This document shows, one piece after another, positions 10,303 through 21,900 of a stretch of DNA of 64,000 bases. Below the pieces are notes generated by a model that worked only from the letters and a program-made list of their open reading frames with translations, ran no database searches and was not told the origin of the DNA. Source of the stretch: Cynocephalus volans (lineage: Eukaryota > Chordata > Mammalia > Dermoptera > Cynocephalidae). The translations under genes and the position numbers were made by a program. The stretch lies in NCBI RefSeq assembly GCF_027409185.1, contig NC_084462.1, positions 157,467,490-157,531,489 on the forward strand, in the 5' to 3' direction. Position 1 is the first letter of the stretch; each line of letters begins with the position of its first letter.

Positions 10303-12959
10303 GTCTCCCCAGCTCTGGTTGTATGGGCTGGGCAGAAACCACATGTAAGCTTTGTCTCCTTTCCTTTGGGAGCTGGGGCCAAGCTCTACCAGTATTAGCC
10401 CTATTGGCTCCAGGAAGAACCTGAGCAGAAGGGGAGCATAAAACCAGGGAACAGGAAACCTCCCAGCCCCTGCAGTCACAATGAAACTTCTGGAGTCCAG
10501 ACTTTTATTCTCAGCCTGCTGAAGCCATTCAGTGTCTCGTTTACCCTAATCTGGGAGATCTTCCCTGCCGGCCATAAATGAGCCCCTTCTCCCTCATACA
10601 GCAAGCCCCTGGAGGCCCAAGTCTGCTCCCAGGATGTGTTCTGGAGCCCTCTTCTTCCTGTCCTAGTCCACAGCAGTCCATCAAGAACAAAGGAAAAAGG
10701 GGGAGTGTTGTAGGGGATGAGCCTATTTCAGGAAACCATAGCAACAGGGATTTGAAGTCCCTTCTCTTCACAATCGCCAATCCAGAATCCATGGTGGTTA
10801 AAGCCACAGCTTTGGAAAATATCTCCGGGTCCCTCCGCCACCCGCTCTCTTCCTCTCCATTGTCCTTCTGGCTCTGGACCTCTTGCCATACTTTGAAACA
10901 AGCCTAGTTAAATCCAGACTTGCAAAGAAAGTATTTTTTAGAACCCATAGCATTTTCCTGCCTTAACCCTTCCTCCCCACATCTCTGGTCTCCTTTCATT
11001 AAGCTTAAGAGTGAAACCAAGACTTGTAAGCAAGGAGGTAGGTTATTTCTCCTTATCCCAGCTAATCTCCACAAGTCCTAGCTAGAAGTGCAGTTTAGCA
11101 CAGCAAGACTTCATCATTGTCAGCAGTGTGGTGGTAACGAGGTTGGGGGAGGCATGTAGCTGGGAAGACGAGAGGCAACTTGATGGAATACATGAATGTC
11201 TTGGACTGTACACCATGAAGTAGAGGCAGTTTTCTTGCTTATGGGCTCATTTTAATCCAAAAAGAGCCTGTCAGTAAAGGTTAACCAGAATTTGTAATTA
11301 CCTTGGATTGCACATCCTTTCATAAAGGCAGTCTGGTGATCTACACATTTACGTCCGGCCAAAATGATACCAAGTAAAGGGCTTGGTAGGCAAGCAGGCC
11401 CCTGGGCTGCTCCTGTAAAAACCAGGGCTGTGTCATGAGTCAAACAGGTTCATCATGGACGCTGCTTGGCCACTCTTAGAACGCAGAAGTAAAAGTCATT
11501 GCAAACTCCTGGGAAGATCAGAACCCAACCTGTATGAAGTGAGGGCAGGGGCTGCCTCATTTCCTGCTGCCCCTTTCTCTCAGGATCACAGCACATGCCT
11601 GCCTAATTTAGACATGTGATAAATCGGGTTGGACCTTTGGATGCAGGTGGCACTTCTCAGAGCCCTAAAGATGAAAAGCTTGAAGCTCTGCCACCCATCT
11701 GTTAGGATCTGGCATTTTGACTGCTATTGTGGAAGGCAATGGCAATAGGAAACAGTCGTCACACCAAGGACCATGCAGACTGGCCCAGATGCAGGCTGCC
11801 TGGTTATCCTTAGTGTTTGCCAGTGGAGGGTGAGGGGACCAGCTGTTGAGGCCTGGCAGGTGGTAGAGATGGGCCACCTCAGGCCAGCTGGAGGATCAAG
11901 TCTGAGCCCAGCTCACATGACAATGTGCACACAGATATGTGGACTCCCTCATTCTAGCCAGAAAGGACTTGGTTGTGGGAAACACAAAACCTTCAAGAAT
12001 TTAAGCGTTAAAGACTGCTCTTAGCAGTCTGGAGCCTCATGCAGGCCTTGGAATCACAAGAACTGACTGGGGACAGGGCAGAAGGGCAGTTTCCCTTCAG
12101 GAATTCACATTCTCCTGATCCAACAGTTCTGCACCCTCTGAGGCTCTCACCTAGCTGGCCACTGCCTAGAAGTTTTGTCTTGCACATTTGCTTGGGAGGG
12201 AGAAAAGGAGAGGAGGGGTGCACCAGGGTGTTGGCAGCCCAGGGTTGCAGGGCAGCTCCCCCTGGTGGAAACTTACAGGTGGCACCTTCTACTCCTGGGA
12301 GAAGAGAAGCCACACTGCATTATATAGCCAATCAAAACACAATCCTCTAGTTTCTAACTACACAGGGCAGGAACTGCAGAGAAAAACAAAATTAAAAAGC
12401 AGCAGCCTGCCTGATTGTACCTTCTTGGTCTCCAGCTTAAACCTGCCTCTGAGCTCCCCTTCCCAGCCCCACATCACCCACCATGTGTGTCTGCCTTACA
12501 AGATAATTTCTCTTGCCTACCCCAAGAAAGGCTGTGTTCTGAGGAGTTTGGGGTGGCAAGAAATAAGGCAAAGGAGATCCTCAATATGTATCTCTGGGAT
12601 TTTTGTTTCCTCGGATATAAAGGTAATAACTGAACGATGCCTGAGCTGGCAACTCGCAGTGCTACTGTCTTTGATAGCATAAGTAGAAGCACTGTGTAAA
12701 CTGTTGAAGTGCCATGCATGTGTTAACTGACTGGGGCAACTAGGGGAACCCTCCATGCCAGGAAAGGGCTCTCTTGGGCCACACCTCAAAGCTTAGAGCT
12801 TTCAAATACTTCCCAGCCCATGGGCCCAACGGTCCAGCCTGGCTGGGGAGAACTAGCCACGCCGAACTCCTATCAATAATTCCCTGGAATATTTAGCATC
12901 CTCTTCTTGCCAAAAAGCCCAAACAAAGAGACCTCAGATCTGAAAATTCTTTACAAGTA

Positions 12960-13080
12960 GAAGTGATTGTTACTTTAATTTCCATTTCACCAAGTGATGG
13001 AAAGTGAAACAGAGGGTTTAAATAACTTACCTACACTCACTAACCGGGCCAAGATGATGAGTGGTGTTCCTAATCCGTGG
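12960..13080 (-). repeat. Degraded MIR SINE, antisense
   Basis: Pattern atttccatttcaccaagtga, gaaacagaggg, aataacttacctacactcac, gtggtgttcctaatccgtgg corresponds to reverse-complement MIR. Confidence 0.45.
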
Positions 13081-13099
13081 CTAAGTTTTCTTTCTACTG

Positions 13100-13225
13100 A
13101 GTCAGTGGATCTCAACCCAGGTAGTGTACCAAAAGCATCCAGGTTGCTTTAAATAATTCAGATTCCCAGAGACTGATTGAGAGGTCTACTGTGGGGTCTG
13201 GAAATCTGTTTATGTAAGGCAGAAA
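13100..13225 (+). repeat. MER5-like hAT DNA transposon fragment
   Basis: The run agtggatctcaacccaggtag, followed by an attcagattcccagagactga block and ggggtctggaaatctg, follows the MER5A layout (terminal repeat, 'attct...', 'ggcaatctg'). Confidence 0.55.
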
Positions 13226-13844
13226 GCTACACCTCGTTTGAGGGTTCCCCATGGGCACATGGGCTTGACTGTAGGGAGGCTGGAGGAGGACAGAAGTACC
13301 AGCAGAGTTAGGCCTGGGAAGGAAGAGACATTTTCCCAGTGACAGATGGCCACAGATCAGCCCTGGCTCCAGAATGCAAGAGATGATCAGAAATAGACAC
13401 TTGGCAAGAAGCATCTGCCACACGCAGCTGCCACAGCTTTGACCAGGAAAACACACATCTTATCCCACTTTCCACACAGACCCTCCTGCAGCACACTATG
13501 GACTAGTGGGAGGCATGAGGGAAGCAGATGGAATTAGAGTGAAAAGCAGCCGAAAGAGCTACTCTCCTCTCGCTTGGTGAGGATGGAAAAGAGAGCTGCA
13601 CCCCAACAAAAATCAGGGCAGGGGGCTTTCCTCATCCCTCCCATGCCTCAGAGCAGTGGGAATTTGCCTCAGTTGGTAGAGGGAGATTACAACAAATCTC
13701 TCTGGTCTAGACTTAGATCTTGAGACTCCACCCCAGGATCAGAAGCTCGTCAGTCTCTTCCTTTCTGCCCACCTCATTCTCCAGGACCTTTCTCAAGACC
13801 CCATGCTCTTCAGGATCTTAATAAGATGACCAATAGCAGGGGGG

Positions 13845-15820
13845 AAAATAGGTAAACCTTTATTTGGAAAAAGAGTTTAAATGACCATTTAAAACCTCCA
13901 TTTCATTGCCAAAACAGAAACAAATAATAAAATAAGGAAAAGATCATTTATCAAGCTCCTGCCCTCTGCCATCTTTAGCTGTTTTTAACCTCTATTTCCT
14001 AGCAGAAGAGAACAGCGATGGGCCCTAGTCCTAGGAACCAACGGGGTCTGTCTTGAGACCATCTTAAGTGGTGCACATGGGAGAGAAAGTGAATGATGGG
14101 GTGTGGCCAGATAGGTTGGGGCTCAGACAGGCACAGGCCCAGTACGCAGGAATAAAGTTTAAAAATACACATGTAGAAAAAGAAATTCCCCAGATGCTAG
14201 GCAAGGAAAGCTTATAACCATGAACACAGCAGCAGAATTCAAGCTGGGTCTTTGGCTTTCAAAAAAAGGAAAGAACATTAACCTCTGTCTCACTGTGCCT
14301 AACTCAAGCCTCTTGACCAGTGTCTTCAGTCCCATTCTGAAGGCTGAGTTGGGCAACAGCAAGTCAAATCTACAAAGGCCAGCTGCTACTCTGAGTTAAG
14401 GGAGATGTGGGGAGTAGCTGGCCCAGGAATGCCCCTGGCCACACCCTAGCAATGAAAAATTAAGACATGCAGGTGACATGGTGTGGGCTAGGTAGTCCCT
14501 TGAATGGGCCAGGGTACCCGTGACAGGGGAGGGAAAGCAGAGGCAACCAGCAACCAAGGCCTTGCCAGGCAGAGCAAATCCTCAAACACTGCTACCCCAA
14601 GTTCCTGTACCAATTTTGCCCAAGACCACCTTTCTGCTGAGGTGGTTTGGCCTGAGCTAAATACCAGGATTTTCTGGAGAGAAAATGGAAGGGAATGGAG
14701 GAGGAGGGAGGCAGCAAAAAGTAAAACATGGTGGGAGGAAAGGAACAGAAAACTGCTTCTTAGGTGTGCAGAGGAAAGAGCACAAGCCCTTGAAATCTTG
14801 GGTCTTGGCTGAGACTGCTGCAGAGCCTACCTGCTCTTCCCCCTACTGGGACCCCTACTCTTGCTCCAGTTCTGGACGCTGCGGAGTCCAGTGAGATAAG
14901 TTTCCTGAAGGTTCTTCCTTCTCACCCTTAAAGAGTTTTAAACCTCACACCACTATCCTGGCCCACTGAACCCCACACAGGGGTTCAAAGTTGTGCCTCT
15001 CTCAGGAAAGCCTGGGGAAAGGGATGAGCCCTGGAGAAACCATGCCAGATCTGTGAGGAGCTCTGGGTTAGAGGCACTGAGCCCACTGGGGCAGGTAGCA
15101 CATCCTCAAATCTGTTGCTCCAGGCTGTGGGGCCCATTCGTTCCCAGAGCCCAGATGACGAGTGTGCCCTCGTTGGCAGGATGAATGCTTAATGAAACAC
15201 AGAGGACAAGAGGAGAGAAGGGCCCATGCCTGCTGCTGCCTGGTAGCACTCAGCTGCTCAGTCATGCTCTCAATCTTCCCTGGGCCTGCAGCCCCAATGT
15301 GGAAAGTACTGGTCAGAGGCAGGCATGGCTGTGCACAGCAGTCCCATCCAAGAGGACACACGCAGGATATGCACATCTCACATGTGCATGCCTGGCAAGA
15401 GGGCTGGGCTCAGAGGTCATGAAGGTGGAGAGAAGGTCGGGTCAGAAGGTAACACCAAGAAACGGCCTGAAAGCAAATAACCAATGAGATCAATAGCTCC
15501 CACAACCCTGGTAATTAAAAATCAAGGGGGAGCACTGGATACATGAAGGAAGGGGGAACCCCCCGCTTCTGCCTCTCCCAGGGCCACTGAGTATGTGGCA
15601 CAGGATTAGGAAGAGGTTGGGGCGGGGCAGGGACCACAGGCAGAGAACGTGTACAGGCCTGGAGAAAAGCTAACCGTGGGAAAAGGGAGCAAGGAGGTGG
15701 AGGGGAGTGGAGGGGAGGTAAATTTCTTGGATCTAAGTTTCCAGAAGCATGGGATATTTCCACAGTCTCTGATCCAGTGAGCTCTTCTGGAAGAGAAGCT
15801 CTCTTCCCCTGGAAGCCCCA
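13845..15820 (-). other. ANGEL1: ANGEL1 3' UTR (3' end inferred)
   Basis: About 2 kb follows the stop on the minus strand. A minus-strand AATAAA sits at 13864-13859. No repeats are obvious. The end point is an inference from that hexamer. Confidence 0.55.
13859..13864 (-). terminator. Candidate ANGEL1 poly(A) signal AATAAA
   Basis: Plus strand reads tttatt, i.e. AATAAA on the gene strand, about 1.96 kb past the stop codon; an upstream A-rich context surrounds it. Confidence 0.5.
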
Positions 15821-15981
15821 TCATGCGGCGGTGACTTCCATCCCAAAGCTGGCAAGCAGGCAGAGGTGGTCTGAGGAGCAGAAGGGGTTGGGTAAGCCAT
15901 TGGCAGCCCAGAGAATCTCTTCAGAGAGGAGGGAAAGACGGCCCAGGAGCTTGAGAGTTCCATCTCGATAAAGCTTGTGAT
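15821..15981 (-). CDS. ANGEL1: ANGEL1 coding exon 10 with stop
   Basis: Encodes [20 protein letters not shown], then [22 protein letters not shown] and TGA (15823-15821). SSDH holds the C-terminal catalytic His of the EEP fold. Acceptor gcctcag. Confidence 0.96.
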
Positions 15982-18900
15982 CTGAGGCATAAAGCAGAAG
16001 CCAGTGGGTAAAGCAGCTACAGTCACGCTGCACCAGGTGGACAGGGTGGGGCCCTCTGGGACTACACCTTATGTATGCTGCATCCCCTGGGCTGCCCCAC
16101 CCTCCCTCATCTCCTTCTGCGCCTCTGGCTGAGGAGGCCTCATTTTCTCAGAGATTTTCCATGATATCAATGAATAAAGACAGGTGGGTTCAGGGGGATT
16201 GTGACAAACTGGAGAATGTATACACAGGCCCAGCTTTACAGGATCTGGATTTTCTGAGAGAAGCTAGAAATCCAGATTTTCTGTATAAAATCAGATTTTT
16301 AAATATGGACAATCAATTCAAACATTTTAAAAAACATTCTTTAAACAAAATAGGCATGGGGCTGGTAGACTGCTAGACTGTGACTACTGGTATGGGGTGA
16401 GGAGATAGGAAATAGGGTCTCTAACCTACCAAGTCCCTCACTAACTGGCTGCCACTGAACAAATCTGATCACCTCCTGGTGCTCTCTTTTTATCTCTAAA
16501 ATAGGGATGGATAGTGATTGTTCAACCCACCTCTCTCTAATGATTTAAGGATAAAAAGAGAAAAGGCAGGCAATGGCCTATGGGGGAGAATAATGAAGAT
16601 GACCAGTGCCAGGTGAGTATGAAATTTGTTCCTTTGTTGGTCAGGCCCCAGCAGCCCAAGCCATGCCACCAAATGCCTGACCTACCATCAGCTGTTCCCA
16701 AGGACCCTAGGGTGGATTCTAGGAACCCGGTATCCACCAGGCTTACCACTTCTGTTGCCATTCTCACAGGACTCAGCTGAGAAGAAGATATAATCCACTG
16801 TCATTCCAAGACCCAAAGGCATCGTGGTGACTTCTGGACGGCCATGTTGGGACAGGAAATGGGTGTGTACCGAGGTCAGGTGGAGGCAGTGCTGGATGGT
16901 GCCTATAGTCCTACAGGGATGGAGGGGCAGATGTCACCCAACAAAAATTATTAGATTTTCCCAAGGTCACTTTTTCTGTGGCTTTTATGAAGTTTTTTTT
17001 TTAAGGAATTATCCCAAATGACTCAATCTCAGCAAATTCCTTCCCATGCTAATAAGAGGCTGGCACTCTTAGCTAAAATTAACCTTGAAACAGACATACT
17101 GAGACCCCCTGGCATTCCTCATCCCCCACTCTCTGCTTGCTACCTGGTAAAGTATACCCAATGTACCCCTGTCCATGCGCCAGCAAGCTCTTCTGTGAGG
17201 CTTTACCCTTGAGAAGAGTGCATGGGCTTTTCATCTGCAAGAACACAGGTGGGTGGGTCACTTCTGACTTTTGCATACCTATATTACCAATCTATAAGCT
17301 TAGCAGGTACTAAGGAAAGAGAGAGCTTGGCGAAAAGTGACCCCTCAAATCAGCCTCAGGATAGCCAATGGGAATCTCTCTCTCACACCTAGGCAGGGGC
17401 TGGACTGAAAGCTAAAGAGAACTGTAGGGAAGGTTACCCGGGGAAGACAGGCTCAAACTCAGATGTGTTTTCCTCAAGGACAGACTCAGCCCAACCAGCA
17501 GGTCGCTCTGTAGGGGACCAGAGAAGGAAAAAAGGTTTTACATCCATAGATAATGAAGCAGGAACATAACCTTTCACCCTGAAATCCCTCCCAGATCTTT
17601 GGATGGACTGCTCCAGAATGATCCAAAAGGGGAAAGGGAAGAGAAATGGTGAAGAGAGGAAGAAAACAATGAACCAGAGTAAAGAATCTCAGGAAGGCAG
17701 ATATGAAGGCATTTAATACAGACATTGTCTTCCTTGGCTCAGCATCCCTTTTTTCTTTTTTAGAACAGGTCATACAGTCACATAGTATATCAACCTCACT
17801 CACCCTCTGCCACTCAATTCCCCTCTCCAGAGGCAACCGGTGTTACCAAATTCCTGGTATATTCCTCTAGAGATTTTCTATAACATACCATCCATTGTGT
17901 GTGTGTATGTATCTATGGACACATACATATACCTACACAAATATATGTATACCATACACACATAATATAAAGAGAAAATATATAAATTACCAATATCAGG
18001 AAAGAAAGAGGGGACATTACTGCAAATCCTACTGATATTAGTAAAATAACAGAGATCAACAACATTGACAAACCATTAGCTGAACTGACGAAGGAAAAAA
18101 AAATACTAAAATTACTAAAATCAGAAAAAAAAAATTAAGCAAATACAGTATTATAAATAATTGTGCCAACAAATTAGATAACATAGATGAAATTCCTAAA
18201 GAGATACAAACTATGTAAACTGACTCAAGAAGAAACAAAATCTGAACAGGCCTATAATAAGTAAAGTGATTGAACTGATAATTTTTAAACTTCCACAAAG
18301 AAAAGCACAGGCTCAGTTGGCTTCACTAGTGAGTTCTACCAAACATTTAAAGAGAAGTTTGTATGAATCCTTCACAAACACTTCCAAAAAATAAAGAGGA
18401 AACATTTTCTAACTCACTCTATGAGGACAGTACTACCATGACACCAAAACTAGATAAAAACATCACAAAGAAAACTATAGACCAATATCCTTTATGAACA
18501 TAAATGCAAAATTCCTCAATAAAATGCAAGCAAACCATATGCAGCAAAATATTAAAATATTACATACTGTGACTAAGTTCGAATGTAAGGTTGCTTTAAT
18601 ATCTGAAAACCAATTATGTAACACATCATATTAATAGAATATTTAAAGAAAAAAATCACATGATTATCTCAATAGACACAGGAAAAACATTTGACAAAAT
18701 CCAACACCCTTTTATGATTAAAAAAACAATCAACAAACTAGGAATAGATGACAACTTCCTCAACCTGATAAAGGGAATCTACAAAAACCCCACAGCTAAC
18801 ATCAAACTTAATGGTCAAAGACTAAAAAGCTTTACCCCTAAGATCAGGAACAAGACAAAGGTGTCTGTTCTCATCACTTCTATTCAACATTGCACCAAAA

Positions 18901-21900
18901 ATTCTAGTCAGGATAATAATGGAAGAAGAAGAAATAAAAGGTATCCAGACTGGAACAGAAATACAGGTGTTGAGCATTCCTGATTTGAATATCCCAAATC
19001 CGAAATGATCCAAAATCCAAAACTTTTTGAGCACTGACATGACGCTCAAAAGATATGCTCGTTGGAACATTTTGCAGTTCAGATTTTTGAATTAGAGGTG
19101 CTCAACTAGTATGTATTCTGCAAATACTCCGAAATTTAAAAAAAAATCCAAAATCCAAAATTCTTCTGGTCCCGAGTATTTTGGATAAGTGATACTCAAC
19201 CTGCAATACTGTTTCTATTTGTAAGTTGTTTCTATTTGTATTTCTATATATAGAAAATCCTACAAAATCCATTAAAAAACCATTAGAATTAATGAGTTCA
19301 TCAAGATCACAAGATACAAGATTAATATACAAAAAATCATATTTCTATATATTAGCAATGAACAATCCAAAAATGAAATTAAGAAAACAATTCATTTACA
19401 ATAGCATCAAAAAGAATAAAATAATTAGGAATAAATTTAACAAAAGTAATATAAGACCTGCACATGAAAAACTACAAAACATGGAAAGAAATTAAAGATT
19501 TAAATAAATGGAAAGGTATCCTGTATTCACTGATAAGACAATACTGTTAAAATGGCAGTACTTTCCAAATTCATCTACAGATTTGTAGATCTCTATCAAA
19601 ATCCCAACTGCCTTTTTTTGGGCAGAAATTGACATGCTGATCCTAAAATACATATGGAAATACAAGGAACCCAGAATAGTCAACATAGCTTTGAAAAACA
19701 ATAACAAAGTCAAAGGACTTACACTTCCCTATTTTAAAAACATACAAAATTATATTAATCAAGACTGTGGTACTAGCATAAGGACATAGAGACGAATGGA
19801 ATAGAGTGGACAGTCCAGAAACCCATATATCTATGGGTTTTTAACATGTAGATTTTTAACATGAAGAGGGTTGAATAGAAAGTAACTACTAATAGGCATG
19901 GAATTTCTTTTGTGGGTAATAAAAATGTTCTAAAATTAAACTGTGGTGATGATTGCACAACTCTGGATATACTAAGACCACTTAATTGCACACTTTAAAT
20001 GAGTGGATTTTATATGTGAATTTCATCTCACATAAAGATGTTTTTTAAGGGCCAGTCCATGGCTCACTTGGGAGAGCGTGGTGCTGACAACACCAAGTCA
20101 AGGGTTAACATCCCCTTACCAGTCATCTTTTTAAAAAAAAAAAAAAAGATGTTTTTTAAGAAAAGGATAAAGGAACATTATGGACAACGTCTTAACTTCT
20201 TGCCAATAAATCTGATAATTTAGATGAAAGGTAATGTTTCCTTATATACCTTACCGTTTTCCTGTTAAACTTATTTCTACATTTTTCTTTTTGATACTAT
20301 TACAAATAGGGTCTTTTTTTCATTATGTTTTAATATATCAATATTTTTACATATTAATACTACTGATTTCTGCATATTCATTTTGTACCTGGCTACTTTC
20401 AAGAATTATCTTAATGCTTAAATGCTGCTTTTAGTTGATACTCTTGGATCACCAGTTATGTGATATCATTAGTAAGTAATAATTTACTACCTCCTTTCTA
20501 TTTTCACACTTCTATTTTCTTTCTTATATTTGTTATCTATTGCTAATTTTGTTGGCTAGTATCTCCAAACACAGTTAAATAATGATAGTGGTCATCCTTG
20601 TCTTGTACCTAACTTTAACAGGAATGCTGCTAGAGGTTCTCTCTTTAAGCAAGATGCTGATTTCTGAAGCTGAGATAAATACGTTTCAACAGTGTAAGGA
20701 ATTATCCACTTTTCCCTTAATTTAAGAGGGTTCATTTTGAAAGAATCTGAAATAGATGTTAAATTTTAACAAATGTCTCTTCAACATCTATAGAGAAGAT
20801 AGCATGGATTTCACATATTTAACAGATTTCATATATACGTGTATAACAAGTTATACTAATAGATTTCCCAATGTTCAACTATCCTCATATTTTTAATAAA
20901 CTCTATTTGGTCATGGTATATTGCTCTTTCAATGTGCTGCTAGATTCTGCTTCCTGATATTCTATTTAAAATTTTTTACATAAATATTCATAGGTGGAGA
21001 ATATTAGAGTCTATAGTTTTCTTTTTCTGTGTAATTATCATCAAGTGTTGGTGTCAATAGTTTCATAAAAATAACCTGGCCCCTTTCTTCTTGAGTGTGC
21101 TCTATAACAATTTAAATACAGTAGTCCCCCTCCATCTGCGGTTTCACTTTCCATCATTTCAATTACTCTGTCAACCAGTCAGAAAATATTACAGTATTGA
21201 GAGAGAAAGACTCCACATTCATATAACTTTAATTACAGTATATTGTTATAATTGCTCTATTTTACTATTAGTTATTGTTAATTACTGTGCTTAATTTATA
21301 AATTAAGCTTTATCTTAAGTATGTATGTACAGGAAAAAACATAGCATATATAGGGTTCAGTACTCTCTGAGGCCTCAGGCATCCACTGGGTGTCTTAGAA
21401 CGGGTCTCCTACGGGTAAGGAGGGACTACTATAGTAAAGGAATCAAAGGTTCTTTAAAGGTTGGATGACCTTCCCCTATTAATCTGAGCCTGCTGTTTTT
21501 GAGGGCTTGCATCTCTGAGATCATTTTCTATTATTTTTCCCCTATAGTAGTTAATTTATTTACACAATCTCCCCTGGAATAATTTTTAGTAAATTACATT
21601 TATGTGCCATCTAAGTTTTCAATTCCTTTTGCACTTAGTTGAGCAAAGAAACTCTCCATGATTCTTTTTTTCTTTTGCATCTGGATACTTGTTCTGATCC
21701 TTTTTTTTCCCCTTAAATAGGTTAGCTAATGGGCTTATTTAATTGGCAGCTGTTTTGCATCCAAACAACCAGCAGCTCTTGGAGTTTACTAGTTCTACTA
21801 TTTTTCTGTTTTCTAAATTTTTTCCATTTTAATCTTCTTTCCTCTTGCTTTCTTTCAGTTTATTTCTTTTTTCTAATCTCTCGAACTGGATGCTTAATTT

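Larger units (their letters stand above)
6286..10320 (+). other. VASH1: VASH1 3' UTR (3' end inferred)
   Basis: About 4 kb of GC-moderate, repeat-poor sequence follows the VASH1 stop with no sign of another gene. A canonical AATAAA lies at 10297-10302, followed by a GT-rich stretch (ctggttgtatgggctggg) suitable as a downstream element. Human VASH1 has a 3' UTR of several kilobases, so this length is plausible. Short ORFs here lack family resemblance. An AU-rich patch near 9050-9080 could be regulatory. The end point is inferred, not observed. Confidence 0.6.
10321..13845. other. Convergent intergenic interval between VASH1 and ANGEL1
   Basis: No gene recognised. Contains a degraded antisense MIR at about 12960-13080 and a MER5-like hAT fragment at about 13100-13225. 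The rest looks like unique sequence. Later VASH1 or ANGEL1 poly(A) sites could extend transcripts into it. Confidence 0.5.
15982..17437 (-). other. ANGEL1 introns 8-9 with repeats
   Basis: Around exon 9 (16747-16910). Contains an unidentified old repeat at about 16230-16350 and a MIR at about 16430-16560. Nothing else seen. Confidence 0.5.

Noticed and set aside
12188-12682. 164-codon plus-strand frame between VASH1 and ANGEL1
   Set aside because: No family resemblance, no splice pattern, and composition is like the surrounding intergenic DNA.
18660-18983. 107-codon frame resembling reverse transcriptase
   Set aside because: It is a remnant of L1 ORF2 with stops on either side, not an active enzyme.
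20050-20144. Possible functional tRNA-Ile gene
   Set aside because: The element has an A-tail and target duplication and its tRNA fold is degraded, so it is a SINE, not a tRNA gene.
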